From positions 33,245,908 to 33,309,907 of the forward strand of contig JAQNBH010000017.1 of NCBI GenBank assembly GCA_028752905.1: a stretch of 64,000 nucleotides of DNA, read 5' to 3'. How positions within the stretch are numbered: the first letter of the stretch is position 1; every line of letters begins with the position of its first letter. Below the pieces are notes generated by a model, which had not been told where the DNA came from, did no database searches, and worked only from the letters and a program-made list of their open reading frames with translations. The translations under genes and the position numbers were made by a program. This document shows positions 1-10,465 of this stretch, in pieces. Origin of the DNA: Cladorhizidae sp. MBARI D1340-BT2. Taxonomy: Eukaryota > Porifera > Demospongiae > Poecilosclerida > Cladorhizidae.

Positions 1-809
1 GCTGTTTTAGCCTTGTGCTGTAGAGGTCCACCAAATCTTTGAGTTTGAAGACAGGTGCAATAAGATCATCCATGCAAGTATCTTCAATGTACGACACCAG
101 TTCAGCAAATGCTATACCATGGTTCACATCATCAGCATCAAAATCATGTCATTTTCGGAATCCCTTGCTCTGTTGTACAATGATGCCAGACACTGTACAT
201 GATACTGGGCATCTTGTGCAATCAGGTCACCTGAGCTCAGTTTGGCAAGCAGTTGCTCGTCCTGTAGTTTGATGCACATTGTCTCACCTTGATGTCTATT
301 CCAAAAGTTGATGCTTTGCTTAAGGACCTTCCAGCAGGTGCAGGTGCAGGCTTACCGCAAAAGAAACATGTCTCAATGGACGTACGCAAATCTTCTGAAC
401 ACCTACGACTAAATCTCATACAGGCTTCCGCATCATCATCATCATCATCTACCAGTCTCTTTCTCTTCTCTGCTCGTCGTAGCTGGGTTTTATTGTACCG
501 AAGTCTACACGAATCATGCCACCTGGCCAAGTGCTTCTTTAGTGTAGCCTCAACGCCCTCACCATCATCAAGCCGTGACAAATTTAAGGTCTTTGGCAAG
601 CAAACTATGGCACTAAAACCCTTCAGAAGATCTGCAATTGTCGAGTAGCCTACCCCCTGTGTGCCACGACGGTACTCAGCTGGACACTGAAGAGCCTCTG
701 TTGAATCTTCCTGGCACAGAAAGCACTTGCTCCAGTCAGTTACCAGAACTTGCGCTGATGCCTGAGACCTAAGAGGATCCACCACTTTGTAGATCTTTGC
801 CATTACCAC
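1..809 (-). pseudogene. Cys-rich multi-copy family protein, frameshifted, 3' end beyond window
   Basis: The minus strand opens with an ATG at 809 (MVMAKIYKVVDPL...) and reads 190 codons before a stop. The first part has a CFLCQ motif, a WHDSCRLRYNKTQL segment followed by a KRKR/poly-Asp stretch, and a second CFFCGK motif, so it looks metal-binding. The family-like sequence continues past the stop in another frame (KLQDEQLLAKLSSGD, then YHVQCLASLYNRAR). It switches frame again near 141-146 into NHGIAFAELVSYIED and FKLKDLVDLYSTRL, which runs to the window edge. Both switches (near 270-272 and 141-146) fit single-base deletions. I recognise the pattern from uncharacterised proteins that are multi-copy in sponge and coral genomes; no function is known to me. 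Two deletions could be real decay or assembly errors. An intron cannot be excluded but no good splice pair is visible. Confidence 0.6.
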
Positions 810-1665
810 TCTAAAAGAAGGTAAGTATGGAGTAGCTATTGGGTTTACTTCTATTAACTATGTATATATACTTACCTTCAAAGAGGCCTTTCTCTTGCTG
901 TAGCTACTCCAGCTGGTACCATGTGGCAGAATCACATGACTGTAGTCTCAGGTGGCAGAATCACATGACTGTAGTCTCAGGAGTGTTGATGTTCTTACTA
1001 ATTGTACTTCATGTAGATGAAAATTATGCCTCATGTAGGTAAAAATTAGGTCTCAGCACAAGATTGTACCTTCTATTTACATGTGCCATACATTTTGTGC
1101 AATGGAGTCTGTTTCAAGAAACGATACTGAAGGTTCACTCTATCGTTAGCGGCCATTTTGAAAATCGTGCTGCCATTTTTGTTGTGGCTCAAATTAGCGA
1201 TGTCCCTATAGCCAATAATGTTTTAAAAGGTATACTCTGACTGTGCACAAAGTTTCATGCTTTTATCGTAAAAGGCACAATTCATCTAAATATTGCACAT
1301 ATTTGCTGTACTATACTGCTCTCTATCTCTTATATATATATTTTGTAAATGTGTGAAGGTTTCATGCAAATACTCCAAAGTTGATTGTGGTGCAAATTCC
1401 TAACAACTTTGAACATCACTAGTCTCAACATTGAACAAGTTTTCACCATCATTAACACTTCCTAAATATGGTAGAGAACGAAGGCTATTAATCCAAGATA
1501 AACGGTGATTTGGCTAAGTCCATGGAACAAATATTTCCTAAGAGGATAATCCAAAAGCAATCTTGGATGATGTGTTTGTAAATCAATATGCTCCAAGATG
1601 ATGTAGGGATAACCCAAGATAACCATGACTGGTAATCTCGGGAGACCTTTACTAACTCTAGCCGA
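810..1665. other. intergenic, no gene seen
   Basis: Nothing coding is convincing here. A 29-bp unit beginning TGGCAGAATCACATGACTG is present twice head to tail at 923-980. The rest is AT-rich single-copy-looking sequence. Confidence 0.5.
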
Positions 1666-1770
1666 CATGGTCTAGCCAATATGTTTCAGGGTGATGGTCT
1701 AGCCGACATGCTACAGGGTGATGGTCTAGCCGACATGCTACAGGGTGATGGTCTAGCCAACATGCTTTGT
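1666..1770 (+). repeat. short 27-bp minisatellite
   Basis: About three and a half head-to-tail copies of a 27-bp unit (core GGTGATGGTCTAGCCGACAT). Because 27 is a multiple of three, it reads as repeated MLQGDGLAD on the plus strand, continuous with the ORF that follows. Whether it is translated is unknown. Confidence 0.7.
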
Positions 1771-1789
1771 CAGTGTGATGCTTCTGCAG

Positions 1790-1972
1790 GTGTTGATCTT
1801 ACGAGTTCCTTTAACAGCAGCAACAACGGCAGCACCTCCCCACCTCCAGTGACCAGCACTCATACAACAAGTGGCCCAGCCACCATTGCTCCTGTTCTCA
1901 CAATCTCTACCACCAATGGGGGAAACACCCAGAGTCTAGATCCACACACCCTCATGTTAAGAGCGGAGAGAG
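1790..1972 (+). CDS. possible Ser/Thr/Pro-rich internal exon
   Basis: The stretch between a splice-acceptor-like CTTCTGCAG (ending 1789) and a weak donor-like AGAG|GTCATC (1973) is 61 codons long, with both ends in phase 1. It encodes a Ser/Thr/Asn/Pro-rich segment (SFNSSNNGSTSPPPVTSTHT, then SGPATIAPVLTISTTNGGN). The same open frame runs through the upstream 27-bp repeat from an ATG at 1681 and continues to a stop at 2074, so it could also be a single 131-codon ORF. Composition and phase resemble the exons of the gene at 10.4-24.3 kb, but that gene has its own plausible start. The product is unrecognised. Low-complexity composition makes a chance ORF possible. Confidence 0.3.
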
Positions 1973-2181
1973 GTCATCCGAGTTGTCGCCGCTGCAAAAA
2001 TATTGCAGATCACTCAGAACACATTACATATGCAGCATCTAAAACTCGCAATGATTTTCTCTTTTCTTTAATATAGGGAAAGCAAAGATGGCTATATAGC
2101 CTTGCCTTAAATCATTCGTGAAGGTAGCTTAAAAAAATGTTGAAATTAATCATCAAGATCTTGTATATATGTATAGTATTA

Positions 2182-2316
2182 AAATCACCTTATCAATAAT
2201 CAACTTCAAATTGTATTCACTCGACATTTTAACTAGATGCTCTAGCCTTCATCAGGAGCATCTAGTCGAAACGTTGAGTGAATACAATTTGAAGTTGGTT
2301 ATTGAGAAGGTGATTT
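2182..2316. repeat. 135-bp hairpin element, dispersed family
   Basis: Left arm (AAATCACCTTATCAATAATC ... ACTAGATGCTC) and right arm (GAGCATCTAGTCGAAACG ... GAGAAGGTGATTT) are inverted complements over about 60 bp with few mismatches. The loop is about 13 bp and reads TAGCCTTCATCAG. Partial relatives occur near 9623-9660, 24779-24890 and 38568-38640. The loop sequence and the downstream flank (ATGTCAACTGAGAGTT, 2327-2343) reappear around the large array at 47.9-51.6 kb. This looks like a small non-autonomous foldback transposon. Confidence 0.75.
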
Positions 2317-4605
2317 AAATGTTATTATGTCAACTGAGAGTTCATTGAGAGTATATGTATGTATCTATCTCCTTTATCTCGCACATTACTTGTGTACAGT
2401 GTGTCTATTTGTAAAAATTATACCACCAGAAGACTATATATAAGGTGGAATGAGCAACAATTACCTATATAGCTATTCCAAACCATGGAATTGGTAAAAG
2501 GTTATTAATTGGCAAATGAAGCGAGCCCCCCTCGCAGGGTGAGTTGGACGGAAAACTTGATATTGCTGCACATGGCATATTAAGTATGTTTCTATCTTTG
2601 TATGTATGTATTCATACGTTCACGCATAAAAAATCGGAACAGTACACCTGTGTTAAATATTGCGGGCTTATTAAATCGGGAATGATACAAGAAAACAACT
2701 TCGCTGGAGGAAGAACTGGCTGCATGGGCAAGTGAGAATCAGAAAACAGACTATGCTTATAAAGAAGCTAAAATGTTCAATACGTTTACTCTGGAAGCCA
2801 CAGGTATGAATATGCATTTGTAGTTACTGATATCTAAAAATAGTTACTAAAATCTTAACTATGTACTTAGATTTTAGATTGTGGTAAGATGAAAAAAATT
2901 TAATTTCACAGGGAATCCTTCCAAAAATAACAAGCAGGCCTTTGTGCACACTGTCCTGACCCAGTAGTTTGCCACGAATGCTCAGTTTGGCTTATCATAC
3001 TGGAAATAATGATGACTGCATCCTGCACTGGCCAAAGAGGAGAAATATGTGTGTGTGTGAAAGATATTCTTACCTTGTATTACCAATCTTTGTATCTTTA
3101 ATATTCCTAATGCATGAGGGCTTGGAAAATAAATTTGGAATTAGAACCAGCATCAACTCGGTCAGCAGACAAAACTTGGCTATTTCTAGCAAGTCTCAGA
3201 GACAGTTTATGAATTCCACACTACCATACTTTAGCTCTAGCTAGCTGCACATTGTGTTCAAAATCAATCATAGCTGTAGTGGTTCTTTATTGCCTTCATT
3301 GCTAGCGCTTGGCATCATCCACCATCGAGAAGCTTCCTTCTGGTAAAGCCTCTACACTCCACTTGTCCATGTTTCAACAAGTGAAGAAGTGCCACAAAAG
3401 TATGCCATTTGAAGATTGCCTTTGAGATCTAGAAGCTTCAAGTGGACACTAAAGTGTGACACACTATATTCAATGGAGGGTTTGAGATAGCTGTGAGAGA
3501 GTAGCACACTTGCCAAAGTCCCTGAATTAGATTAGCATTCCTGGGTCCCTGAAAGTGCCTTTTTTGTCCCTGAAATGGCATGTAGTTGCTGAGAGGAGAT
3601 AGACTCTTTCTCATACATCATAACACTGATGCTGTCTTCATCATAATAATTATTAGCACTTCCTTTTAGATGACGGATAATTGCTGTGCAGCACTTCAGC
3701 ATTTTGTGGCAGTGATAGTCGGTGGCTCTGATAGTGAGTGAATAAACACCATTGTTGCATTGTATACCACAAAATGAGTATAGGCCATAACCTTACCTAT
3801 CACCTTGGCTTTCACTGCCTGTTGTAAACAAGTGCTGTAGTGCAGTTATGGCAACAAGTGCAGGCCTACTCCTCCTCCTAAATGCAAGGAGCACAAAAGA
3901 GCAAGTAGATCGCAACCAGAGTGGAAAGGTCATAATAATATGATGATATGATGAAGAGCAGGAAGCAGCCTATTTTGTTCACTGCAAGTTTTGTTTGTGT
4001 GATTTTTCGGTGTGTGTTTTTTTCCTGTGTGTGGTGGAGGGTTTAATAACGTCAAACGATATTGAAAGCAAAAAAACTTTAAAGACGTTGAGAAAACTAT
4101 TCAAGGTCTGATACTATTTAGCACAAATGACACATTTGAGGATCAAGTATATAACAAAGGCAGAACCATATTTTATGACATTTATAGCTGAGCATAGTAT
4201 TGCTTTTCTGACTGCTTATCACTTCATAAAACTTTTGCAAAGTTATTTTCACAGACAATAAGATTGCTTTAGGGTATGCTTGAGGAAGAATAAAAACAAC
4301 AGCGCATGCTTGACACCAGCAATTAATTGAAAAGTAATTTGAGAATGTCAAACCAGTCCCTTCACTATATTATGTGATGAGGGAATGATCAGGGGACAAA
4401 AAGTACTTTGCAATTAAGGTTAGGTATATATTGTGATAAAGGATTGTGTGAAGTGCCACGATTTTTTGCAATGCCATGTGTAATGTTGCTATATATAGCA
4501 CAAGCATTGTTTGATATGAAAGCTGAACTTGATTCATGCAACATTCCATGGAGTATATTAACTTTACCTCCGACACAGCTAATGCCTCGTCTTTGATATG
4601 TATGC
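2317..4605. other. intergenic, one dispersed repeat copy
   Basis: No supported gene. The segment at about 2508-2590 (AATTGGCAAATGAAGCGAGC ... GGAAAACTTGATATTGCTG) is clearly related to 29736-29815 in the same orientation, so it belongs to a dispersed repeat family. Short ORFs here have no recognisable content. Confidence 0.45.
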
Positions 4606-4609
4606 CATC

Positions 4610-5565
4610 TTGCTGCCCTGTGTAGCTGGATTAAAGATGTTATCAGTATATATTGGCACTCATCCAAGAAATGGACAGAATTCTCGGAAATTGTGGAAAA
4701 ATTTGCTGAGATTAGATCATTGAGTGGTTTGAAGCATTGTTCAACTCGTTGGCTGATCTTATAGAGGTGTGTAAAATGATTACTGGAGCAGTGGCCAGCA
4801 CTTCATATGTATTTTGATTGCCAGGCAAGTATTGAACCCAGTAATGCCCAGGCTGTATGGATAGCTCAACAACTATGTAACCCTGAAGTCAAGCTTCTGT
4901 GTCATTTCATTTCGTATTCAATGAAACCATTAAACAAATTTTAAATTGCCTTTCAAACAAGTGCTATATAGCTGAATTGGCACACTTCAATCTGATGTCC
5001 GCTCACTTTTGAAGTCTTGTGAGTAATATGGTTAATCCTGATATTCTACAATCCCATGATGATGTTACAGCTGTTGATTATCAATTCCACAGTAGTCGGG
5101 TTTGTTACGATGAATTGGGAATTGGAACTCACCAGATTATCATGTGGGGAGCATGAAGAAGTCTGCGGGACTGCAATTGATTTCACCTGTGTACAAGAAT
5201 TTTATGTTGCTGCAATCTTAAAAAATGTTAGACACTAATCAAGGAGTTAGCCTTTATGGATCCTCTTCATTGCTCTATTTCTTCCTATCAGGGATCTTAT
5301 CTATTGCGTCTCTTTCACTGATGATGAACTTGATTTATCTATAGAGTTTTGAGACTTTCGTTCATGTTCTGACAGTGACTTACCACAATTCCACTGCACT
5401 TAGTATGCAGCTATTGAACACTATTGGGATGCAATGTCAAAGGTCAAACTTATTACTGATATCGACACATCAAGGTTTGGAACCAGCTAGCATAGATTTT
5501 ACTGATTTTAAAGGACTGACCATCACTTTCGACATCAAATGTTCATTGTCAAAGCAATTTTATGC
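4610..5565 (+). pseudogene. decayed hAT-type transposase (C-terminal half)
   Basis: Conceptual translation in shifting frames gives pieces typical of the central and C-terminal parts of animal hAT-like (BED-finger/DUF4371-type) transposase proteins: SIYWHSSKKWTEF, GLKHCSTRWLIL, LEQWPALHMYFD, NPEVKLLCHFISYSMKPLNK, QSHDDVTAVDYQFHSSRVCY, AIEHYWDAMSK-like and LITDIDTSRFG. The HCSTRW segment corresponds to the conserved HCPTRW motif present in the second copy at 26 kb. Multiple stops and frameshifts interrupt it, so it is not functional. No terminal inverted repeats were identified for this copy. Confidence 0.6.
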
Positions 5566-5680
5566 TCAATGAGTCACATACTGTAGGATCAAGGTGGTTT
5601 CCTTGCTCCATCTCTATTTTTCTTACCATGCTAAATAACCTCTCAGGGTCTGCATTTTAATGTGGAATAGCAACTGCTAC

Positions 5681-5812
5681 CAAGGTCTCTGAAGATTCAG
5701 ATATTGATTACACAAATTTTTTTGGCTAACAGTAGCTAGCTATATTCAAGGTCTCTGAAGATACAGATATTGATTACACAATTTTTTTTTTGCTAACAGT
5801 AGCTAGCTATAT
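5681..5812 (+). repeat. 66-bp tandem duplication
   Basis: Two head-to-tail copies starting CAAGGTCTCTGAAGAT and ending TAGCTAGCTATATT, differing by a few substitutions and by length of a poly-T tract. Confidence 0.8.
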
Positions 5813-6945
5813 TGCCTTTTTGAATGTTTTGAATTCTGTGAACAATTTTTGTCCCTAAACCCTGCAAAAGCTGGAAACTTAGGTTGGTAAGTCTGAAAGC
5901 TACAGCTATAAACCTATAACTACTGCATTGTATTAGGCATGATCCAAATAACTACTAATATTTTACCGGTCCTGTCGGGTGTTCCGCAAGGTAGTGGTTC
6001 TGGGACCCTTACTATTCATCACTTATATAAACAATGCTATAATATACTGAGGCTATAACACACTCAATTCCATTCATATCATGTGAGATTGAAAAAAAGA
6101 GCGAGTAATAGAAAAAGGCTTGGGATAAGCACAGCCGCCCACGATGGAGAAGCTTTTTTATGCTCAGGTAAAGATTCTAAACCCCATGCTTCTATAACTT
6201 AAAACAAAAAAAGAAGAGACGATGCCTCATGATAAACTGGAAATGATCGTCACGCGCAATATATCGGCCTGGATCTGTATGATTGTAGTAGTAGTACTAT
6301 TCTTAGCTACTTTTACTTATGACCAATAGTGTTAGGTCTGCAGCTATACTTGGCGTAGGAGAATACTTGGAGCAATGTGATCTAGTCTTGGGATTAGGGC
6401 GACAATAGGTTTTGTCATATTGGTAAAGTAATTGTCTATCTCTCTACACCTTCGCTCGCCACACACTGGCTTGCATTCATTACTAGTATCTTGATGTAAT
6501 AAACGCACTTATATGCGTTCAATTGCGAGTGGTCAGCAAGCAGCTGCACTTTTTCTATCAGTCTGTTTCCTCACAAGTTTATTCTGAAAACAGCACTCAA
6601 AAATAGGTAATGTACCATCTTAGCTGGTACTATATTATAGTCTATGTTACTACTAGTATGCACGCTATGTCAAGTCAACTTGTTATTGAACTTGCAATAC
6701 ATTATCAAAAACACTGCTTCGTAAATGAAAACATGTAGCTACACAAAGCAAGGGTGACAAAGCAAAATTAATGAACCACAACAATGTTAAGTTCACAGTC
6801 TATTATGATGCATGCATATCAGTTGGTTGCCTCAGAAGCTTACTCGAATGACAATGCAGTAGTTAACATCACAACTGAGCTGAGTCGGCAAGTAATTTTT
6901 TTTTACCAAGAAGTATATAGTCAGTTGGAGTTTTTGTAACTTGAG
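5813..6945. other. intergenic, no gene seen
   Basis: AT-rich sequence without a convincing ORF, RNA gene or repeat array. Confidence 0.4.
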
Positions 6946-7716
6946 TTAAGGGGGGACATCTGCATTTTTTAAAAAAATTTTTTTTTACCTGTGGTTACAA
7001 CTTTAGAGCTCAGTAGATTCTGCAAACTTCATGGTATGGACTTGATATATAGCTCAAAAGATAGGTCTCTCTGTGTGCTCTCTTTTGATACTAAAATGTG
7101 TTTCATAGGTATAACTATAGGCAAGTTACTAGACCCTAAAGCGGAGTGACCACAAAAACCTGAAGCGCTCCAACCTCCATAGAAACCACTCTGAGGTGCG
7201 AAGTGCAAAAAAATTAAAAATGGTACGAGTGGCTAGAGGAAGCTCTAGAGTACACAAGGAGTATATTGAGCAGGCGTGAAAAATTTATTAACGTGGTCAA
7301 GCGCGCGGTTGGAAAATTGAAGGCGTTGACGAGGCGACGCCTTCAATTTTCCAACCGCGCGCTTGACCAGGTAATAAATTTTTCACGCCTGCTCAATATA
7401 CTCCTTGTGTACTCTAGAGCTTCCTCTAGCCACTCGTACCATTTTTAATTTTTTTGCACTTCGCACCTCAGAGTGGTTTCTATGGAGGTTGGAGCGCTTC
7501 AGGTTTTTGTGGTCACTCCGCTTTAGGGTCTAGTAACTTGCCTATAGTTATACCTATGAAACATATTTTAGTATCAAAAGAGAGCACACAGAGAGACCTA
7601 TCTTTTGAGCTATATATCAAGTCCATACCATGAAGTTTGCAGAATCTACTGAGCTCTAAAGTTGTAACCACAGGTAAAAAAAAATTTTTTTTTTAAATGC
7701 AGATGTCCCCCCTTAA
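6946..7716. mobile_element. 771-bp near-perfect palindrome, foldback element
   Basis: Two arms of about 380 bp are inverted copies of each other around a 10-nt centre (TGACGAGGCG, 7327-7336). By eye they differ at only a few positions (for example GTGTTTCAT versus GAAACATAT, and an indel near 7368-7372). The outer ends are TTAAGGGGGGACATC and GATGTCCCCCCTTAA. If the outer TTAA is a target duplication, this would fit a piggyBac-type non-autonomous element, but TTAA may simply belong to the terminal repeat. The 60-codon ORF across the centre is a by-product. Near-identity of the arms points to recent formation or ongoing gene conversion. Confidence 0.85.
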
Positions 7717-8239
7717 CAGCACAGACTCCAATATAATACATGTTGCTATAAAAATATGCTCTACTTTAGTAGCGAACATAACATCTAATGTTCCAGTGTT
7801 ATGCTGAGTAACTTGTGTGGCTGGTTGACTTAAAAACAAACAAAATTAAACCAAAAAAAATGTAGGATTGAAATATGGATTTACCACAAACATTTACAGC
7901 ACCCTTTATCTAATGAAGTCTACTTGAAGTCTACTATTATGCTGCTTTTTTTTTTATTACATTTTTCCTATTTACATTTTTCCTATTGTATTTTTCTTCT
8001 TCTGAGGAAACCAACTGATTACAACTGATTACATAAATTAAATATTTGTACAAAGGTGGGCCTATAATTATAAGACACAAGACACAATTGGTCTAAAGGA
8101 TGTTGGGAGCTGAAGAAGGATCCTATCAAGACACAGAAAAACAGGTTAATTAAGTGGCTAAGTTCATTTATAGCATGTTGATATCACACACTGCTGGCAA
8201 CACAAGTAAATGTCAAGGATTCTGGAGATTTTATCGAAC
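7717..8239. other. intergenic, no gene seen
   Basis: AT-rich flank of the palindrome. There is a 14-bp direct repeat of ATTTTTCCTATTTA type near 7961-7990 but nothing else supported. Confidence 0.4.
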
Positions 8240-8632
8240 TTATTCAGGGTGAATGTTTAGGATCAATGTCTTGCCAGTTTTGATGTTTGTTCCTTTTTTT
8301 ATACCAACGTTCCCATATACAAATGAGGCAGTGGAAGTCATTTTTGGAATGGTGACAAAAGGTGAAAGCTTGCATGAGAGGACTGCATTTGGTGCTGATG
8401 GGATATCTGAACCATTCAAGTTAAGCCTAAAATCCACCTTCTTCAGGTAAGAAAATACTATATACGAGCAGAAAGAGGATGCAGCAATGGGCTCTCCTAT
8501 ATCTGCATTTGGTAATACAAACATATTCTTTGAGGAATTGGTGCTTACAACTGCCTCTAAAGCTAGATTTCGGAAGTGATGTTGGATGACACCTGTTCTA
8601 TTGCATAGTGATAACAGGAGCTGTTGGAGCAC
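8240..8632 (-). CDS. hypothetical 130-codon ORF, possible exon or gene fragment
   Basis: An uninterrupted minus-strand ORF with balanced composition and Asn/Ser-rich, beta-like segments (NMFVLPNADIGEPIAAS, FSYLKKVDFRLNLNGSDIP, PKMTSTASFVYGNVGIKKG). It recalls extracellular adhesion-receptor stalk domains, but I cannot assign a family. There is no signal peptide at the first Met. Upstream minus-strand sequence has Cys-containing pieces in other frames (MLFRCSNSSCYHY-like), so this may be the last part of a broken or spliced gene. Confidence 0.35.
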   Translation of the reverse strand: MLQQLLLSLCNRTGVIQHHFRNLALEAVVSTNSSKNMFVLPNADIGEPIAASSFCSYIVFSYLKKVDFRLNLNGSDIPSAPNAVLSCKLSPFVTIPKMTSTASFVYGNVGIKKGTNIKTGKTLILNIHPE

Positions 8633-9927
8633 CTGAACAACATCAGGCCATCCATAAAGTTTACCTTGGAGCTTGAAATAGGTGGATCATTGCCCTTGGA
8701 CTGCCACCTACACTGAAAAGAATAACCACAACAGTTAACAGAAAACCCACACTCTCAGACCGGTATCTTGATTATAGGTCACATCACATCAAAGAGGAAT
8801 AGTGAGGAGTTCAGGAGAGTTATAATGAAGAAGGAGGACCTACGGAAGGAAGATCATTTGAATAGGAGAATGGTTATCTGTAAGCTTTATCGACCTTTCC
8901 TCTGCAGGAATTTAAATGCCAAAAGAAAGATAAGAACACAGTCTGGAAACTGAAAAGAAAGAACCTATGGTAGTAATTAGCAGGGATGAGTGAATACATC
9001 AGGAGGGTCTGCAACATCAGAGTGTTTTTCAGATCAGGAAGGACTTTGAGGGTGCAGCTTACAGAGTGGAGGATGAATTACCGACTAATATGCACCCTTG
9101 TGTTGTGTACCACATTCCTTGCATCTATGGGAAGTATATAGGAGGGATTGTCGGGAAAAAGACTTTCATCTAAATGCATAGACTCACAATTTCCATGTTT
9201 CTTGTTCTTCCAGTAACCATTCCTTTGGTGTGGTGAATGGTTGGTCTTTCTCTCTGATAAAGTTTCGGTTATACTCATCATTCAGTACACCTAGCACCCT
9301 GTCAGCTGGCATAGCCCCACAATTTTCTGTCCAGTATTTCTACTTGCCCTACCAATCCCAGGCCTCAGAAACCTAGGGCAAAATAGCAAGCAAAACCCTT
9401 ATTATTGTAGTGCTCGTATGATGACCATGTACATCCTTGAGCAAGTATATATACTTGCTGGTCAATCGGAACAGTAAAAAATGCCAGTTATTTTCTTCCT
9501 AATTAACTAATGCAAGATAATGTTGGCCACAAAAACAACAGAGAATTTAAGGAATTGGCCCGAGTAAATACTAGGACCCTGAAGTGATTCTTTAGAGAAC
9601 TCTTTAGAGAACAGAAGCAGTGCTAGAGCATCTAGAGGAAACGTCGAGTAAATTGAGCATCGGGGAAAAGTCGTAGTTTGCATTCGTGTTACTGTATAAG
9701 AAACAATGTCTGTGTTACTAGATCTTTGTTTTCTTTAGCTATAGCTAACATCACACTAGGTCAATATCAGCTGGACTAAATAGGTCAAGCTGAAGTTGTA
9801 GAAACTCAGCTGTAGACTTATTTCTTTTCTCTGGCCTGTCATTCTATTGGGCTTGTCTATGTGATATATATATATATACTGGAGTGTCCAAGGTACAAGC
9901 TAGGTAGTCCACCTGGATCAGTATCAC
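8633..9927. other. intergenic, no gene seen
   Basis: Only short unsupported ORFs. Around 9623-9660 there is a short relative of the hairpin family (GAGCATCTAGAGGAAACGTC). Confidence 0.4.
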
Positions 9928-10099
9928 CTTCAAATGTGGCTGGCTTCCTAGAAGCAAAGTGCCTGGAAATAATTTTTTCTGTCAAAAATTCTTGCCCAGC
10001 CCTATCGAGTCCAATTTTGGGTATTTTGAAAAAATGACATTCCTGTCCCACCCACGTCTCTTTCAACAACCTAGCATCGATATAGTCAACAACGGTAAG
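9928..10099 (-). CDS. possible minus-strand exon
   Basis: Within a 119-codon minus-strand ORF that lacks an ATG, a segment lies between acceptor-like GTGTACAG (ending at 10100) and donor-like GAAG|GTGATA (9927). It reads TVVDYIDARLLKETWVGQEC and further charged, protein-like sequence. It lies upstream of, and divergent from, the TATA-containing promoter at 10.27 kb. The opposite strand also carries an open frame with a donor-like AACG|GTAAGC, so the sense strand is uncertain. No family recognised. Confidence 0.2.
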
Positions 10100-10272
10100 C
10101 TGTACACTAGCTGGGGTTGTCACGAGAATGAGGAGGTAAAAACGCCGTAGCTCTCTAGGATCGCTGTGTGCTTGAGTAGAGTATGTGCTAGGTAAAGGTT
10201 TACACCGACCAAGCAAATGAACATTTGTGGGTGCGGTTTATTGGACGTATTTGTAGTTGCCCAGGTAACGTC

Positions 10273-10280
10273 TATAAAAG
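10273..10280 (+). promoter_or_regulatory. TATA box of the four-exon gene
   Basis: TATAAAAG lies 108 bp upstream of the proposed start codon at 10381, inside a locally CpG-rich stretch. Initiation about 25-30 bp downstream would leave a 5' leader of roughly 75 nt. Confidence 0.5.
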
Positions 10281-10348
10281 CTTGTGACAAGTTCCGTTGT
10301 GTGACGCTACGCTGCGGCAGTGAAGTGACAGAGTTCTAAGAAGTGGCG

Positions 10349-10378
10349 ATGCATCTAAAAAGTGACGATGATATGTGA
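10349..10378 (+). other. 9-codon upstream ORF
   Basis: ATG at 10349 opens MHLKSDDDM followed by TGA, ending 2 nt before the main ATG at 10381. If transcription starts at the TATA box, ribosomes would meet this ATG first, so it could restrain or tune translation of the main ORF. Confidence 0.35.
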
Positions 10379-10380
10379 TC

Positions 10381-10465
10381 ATGTCGGTCCGCTCCAGAGT
10401 AGATAAGTTCGAGGCTCTCTCTCAGCAGGAGGCTAAAAAGCACCAGCGAGACAATAATGAGACAA
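10381..10465 (+). CDS. exon 1 of the four-exon gene
   Basis: 28 codons plus one base, Gln/Lys/Asn-rich and highly charged. The donor ACAA|GTAATA is imperfect, and the frame would also stay open for another 59 codons if unspliced. The phase match to exon 2 is the main support for splicing here. Confidence 0.5.
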
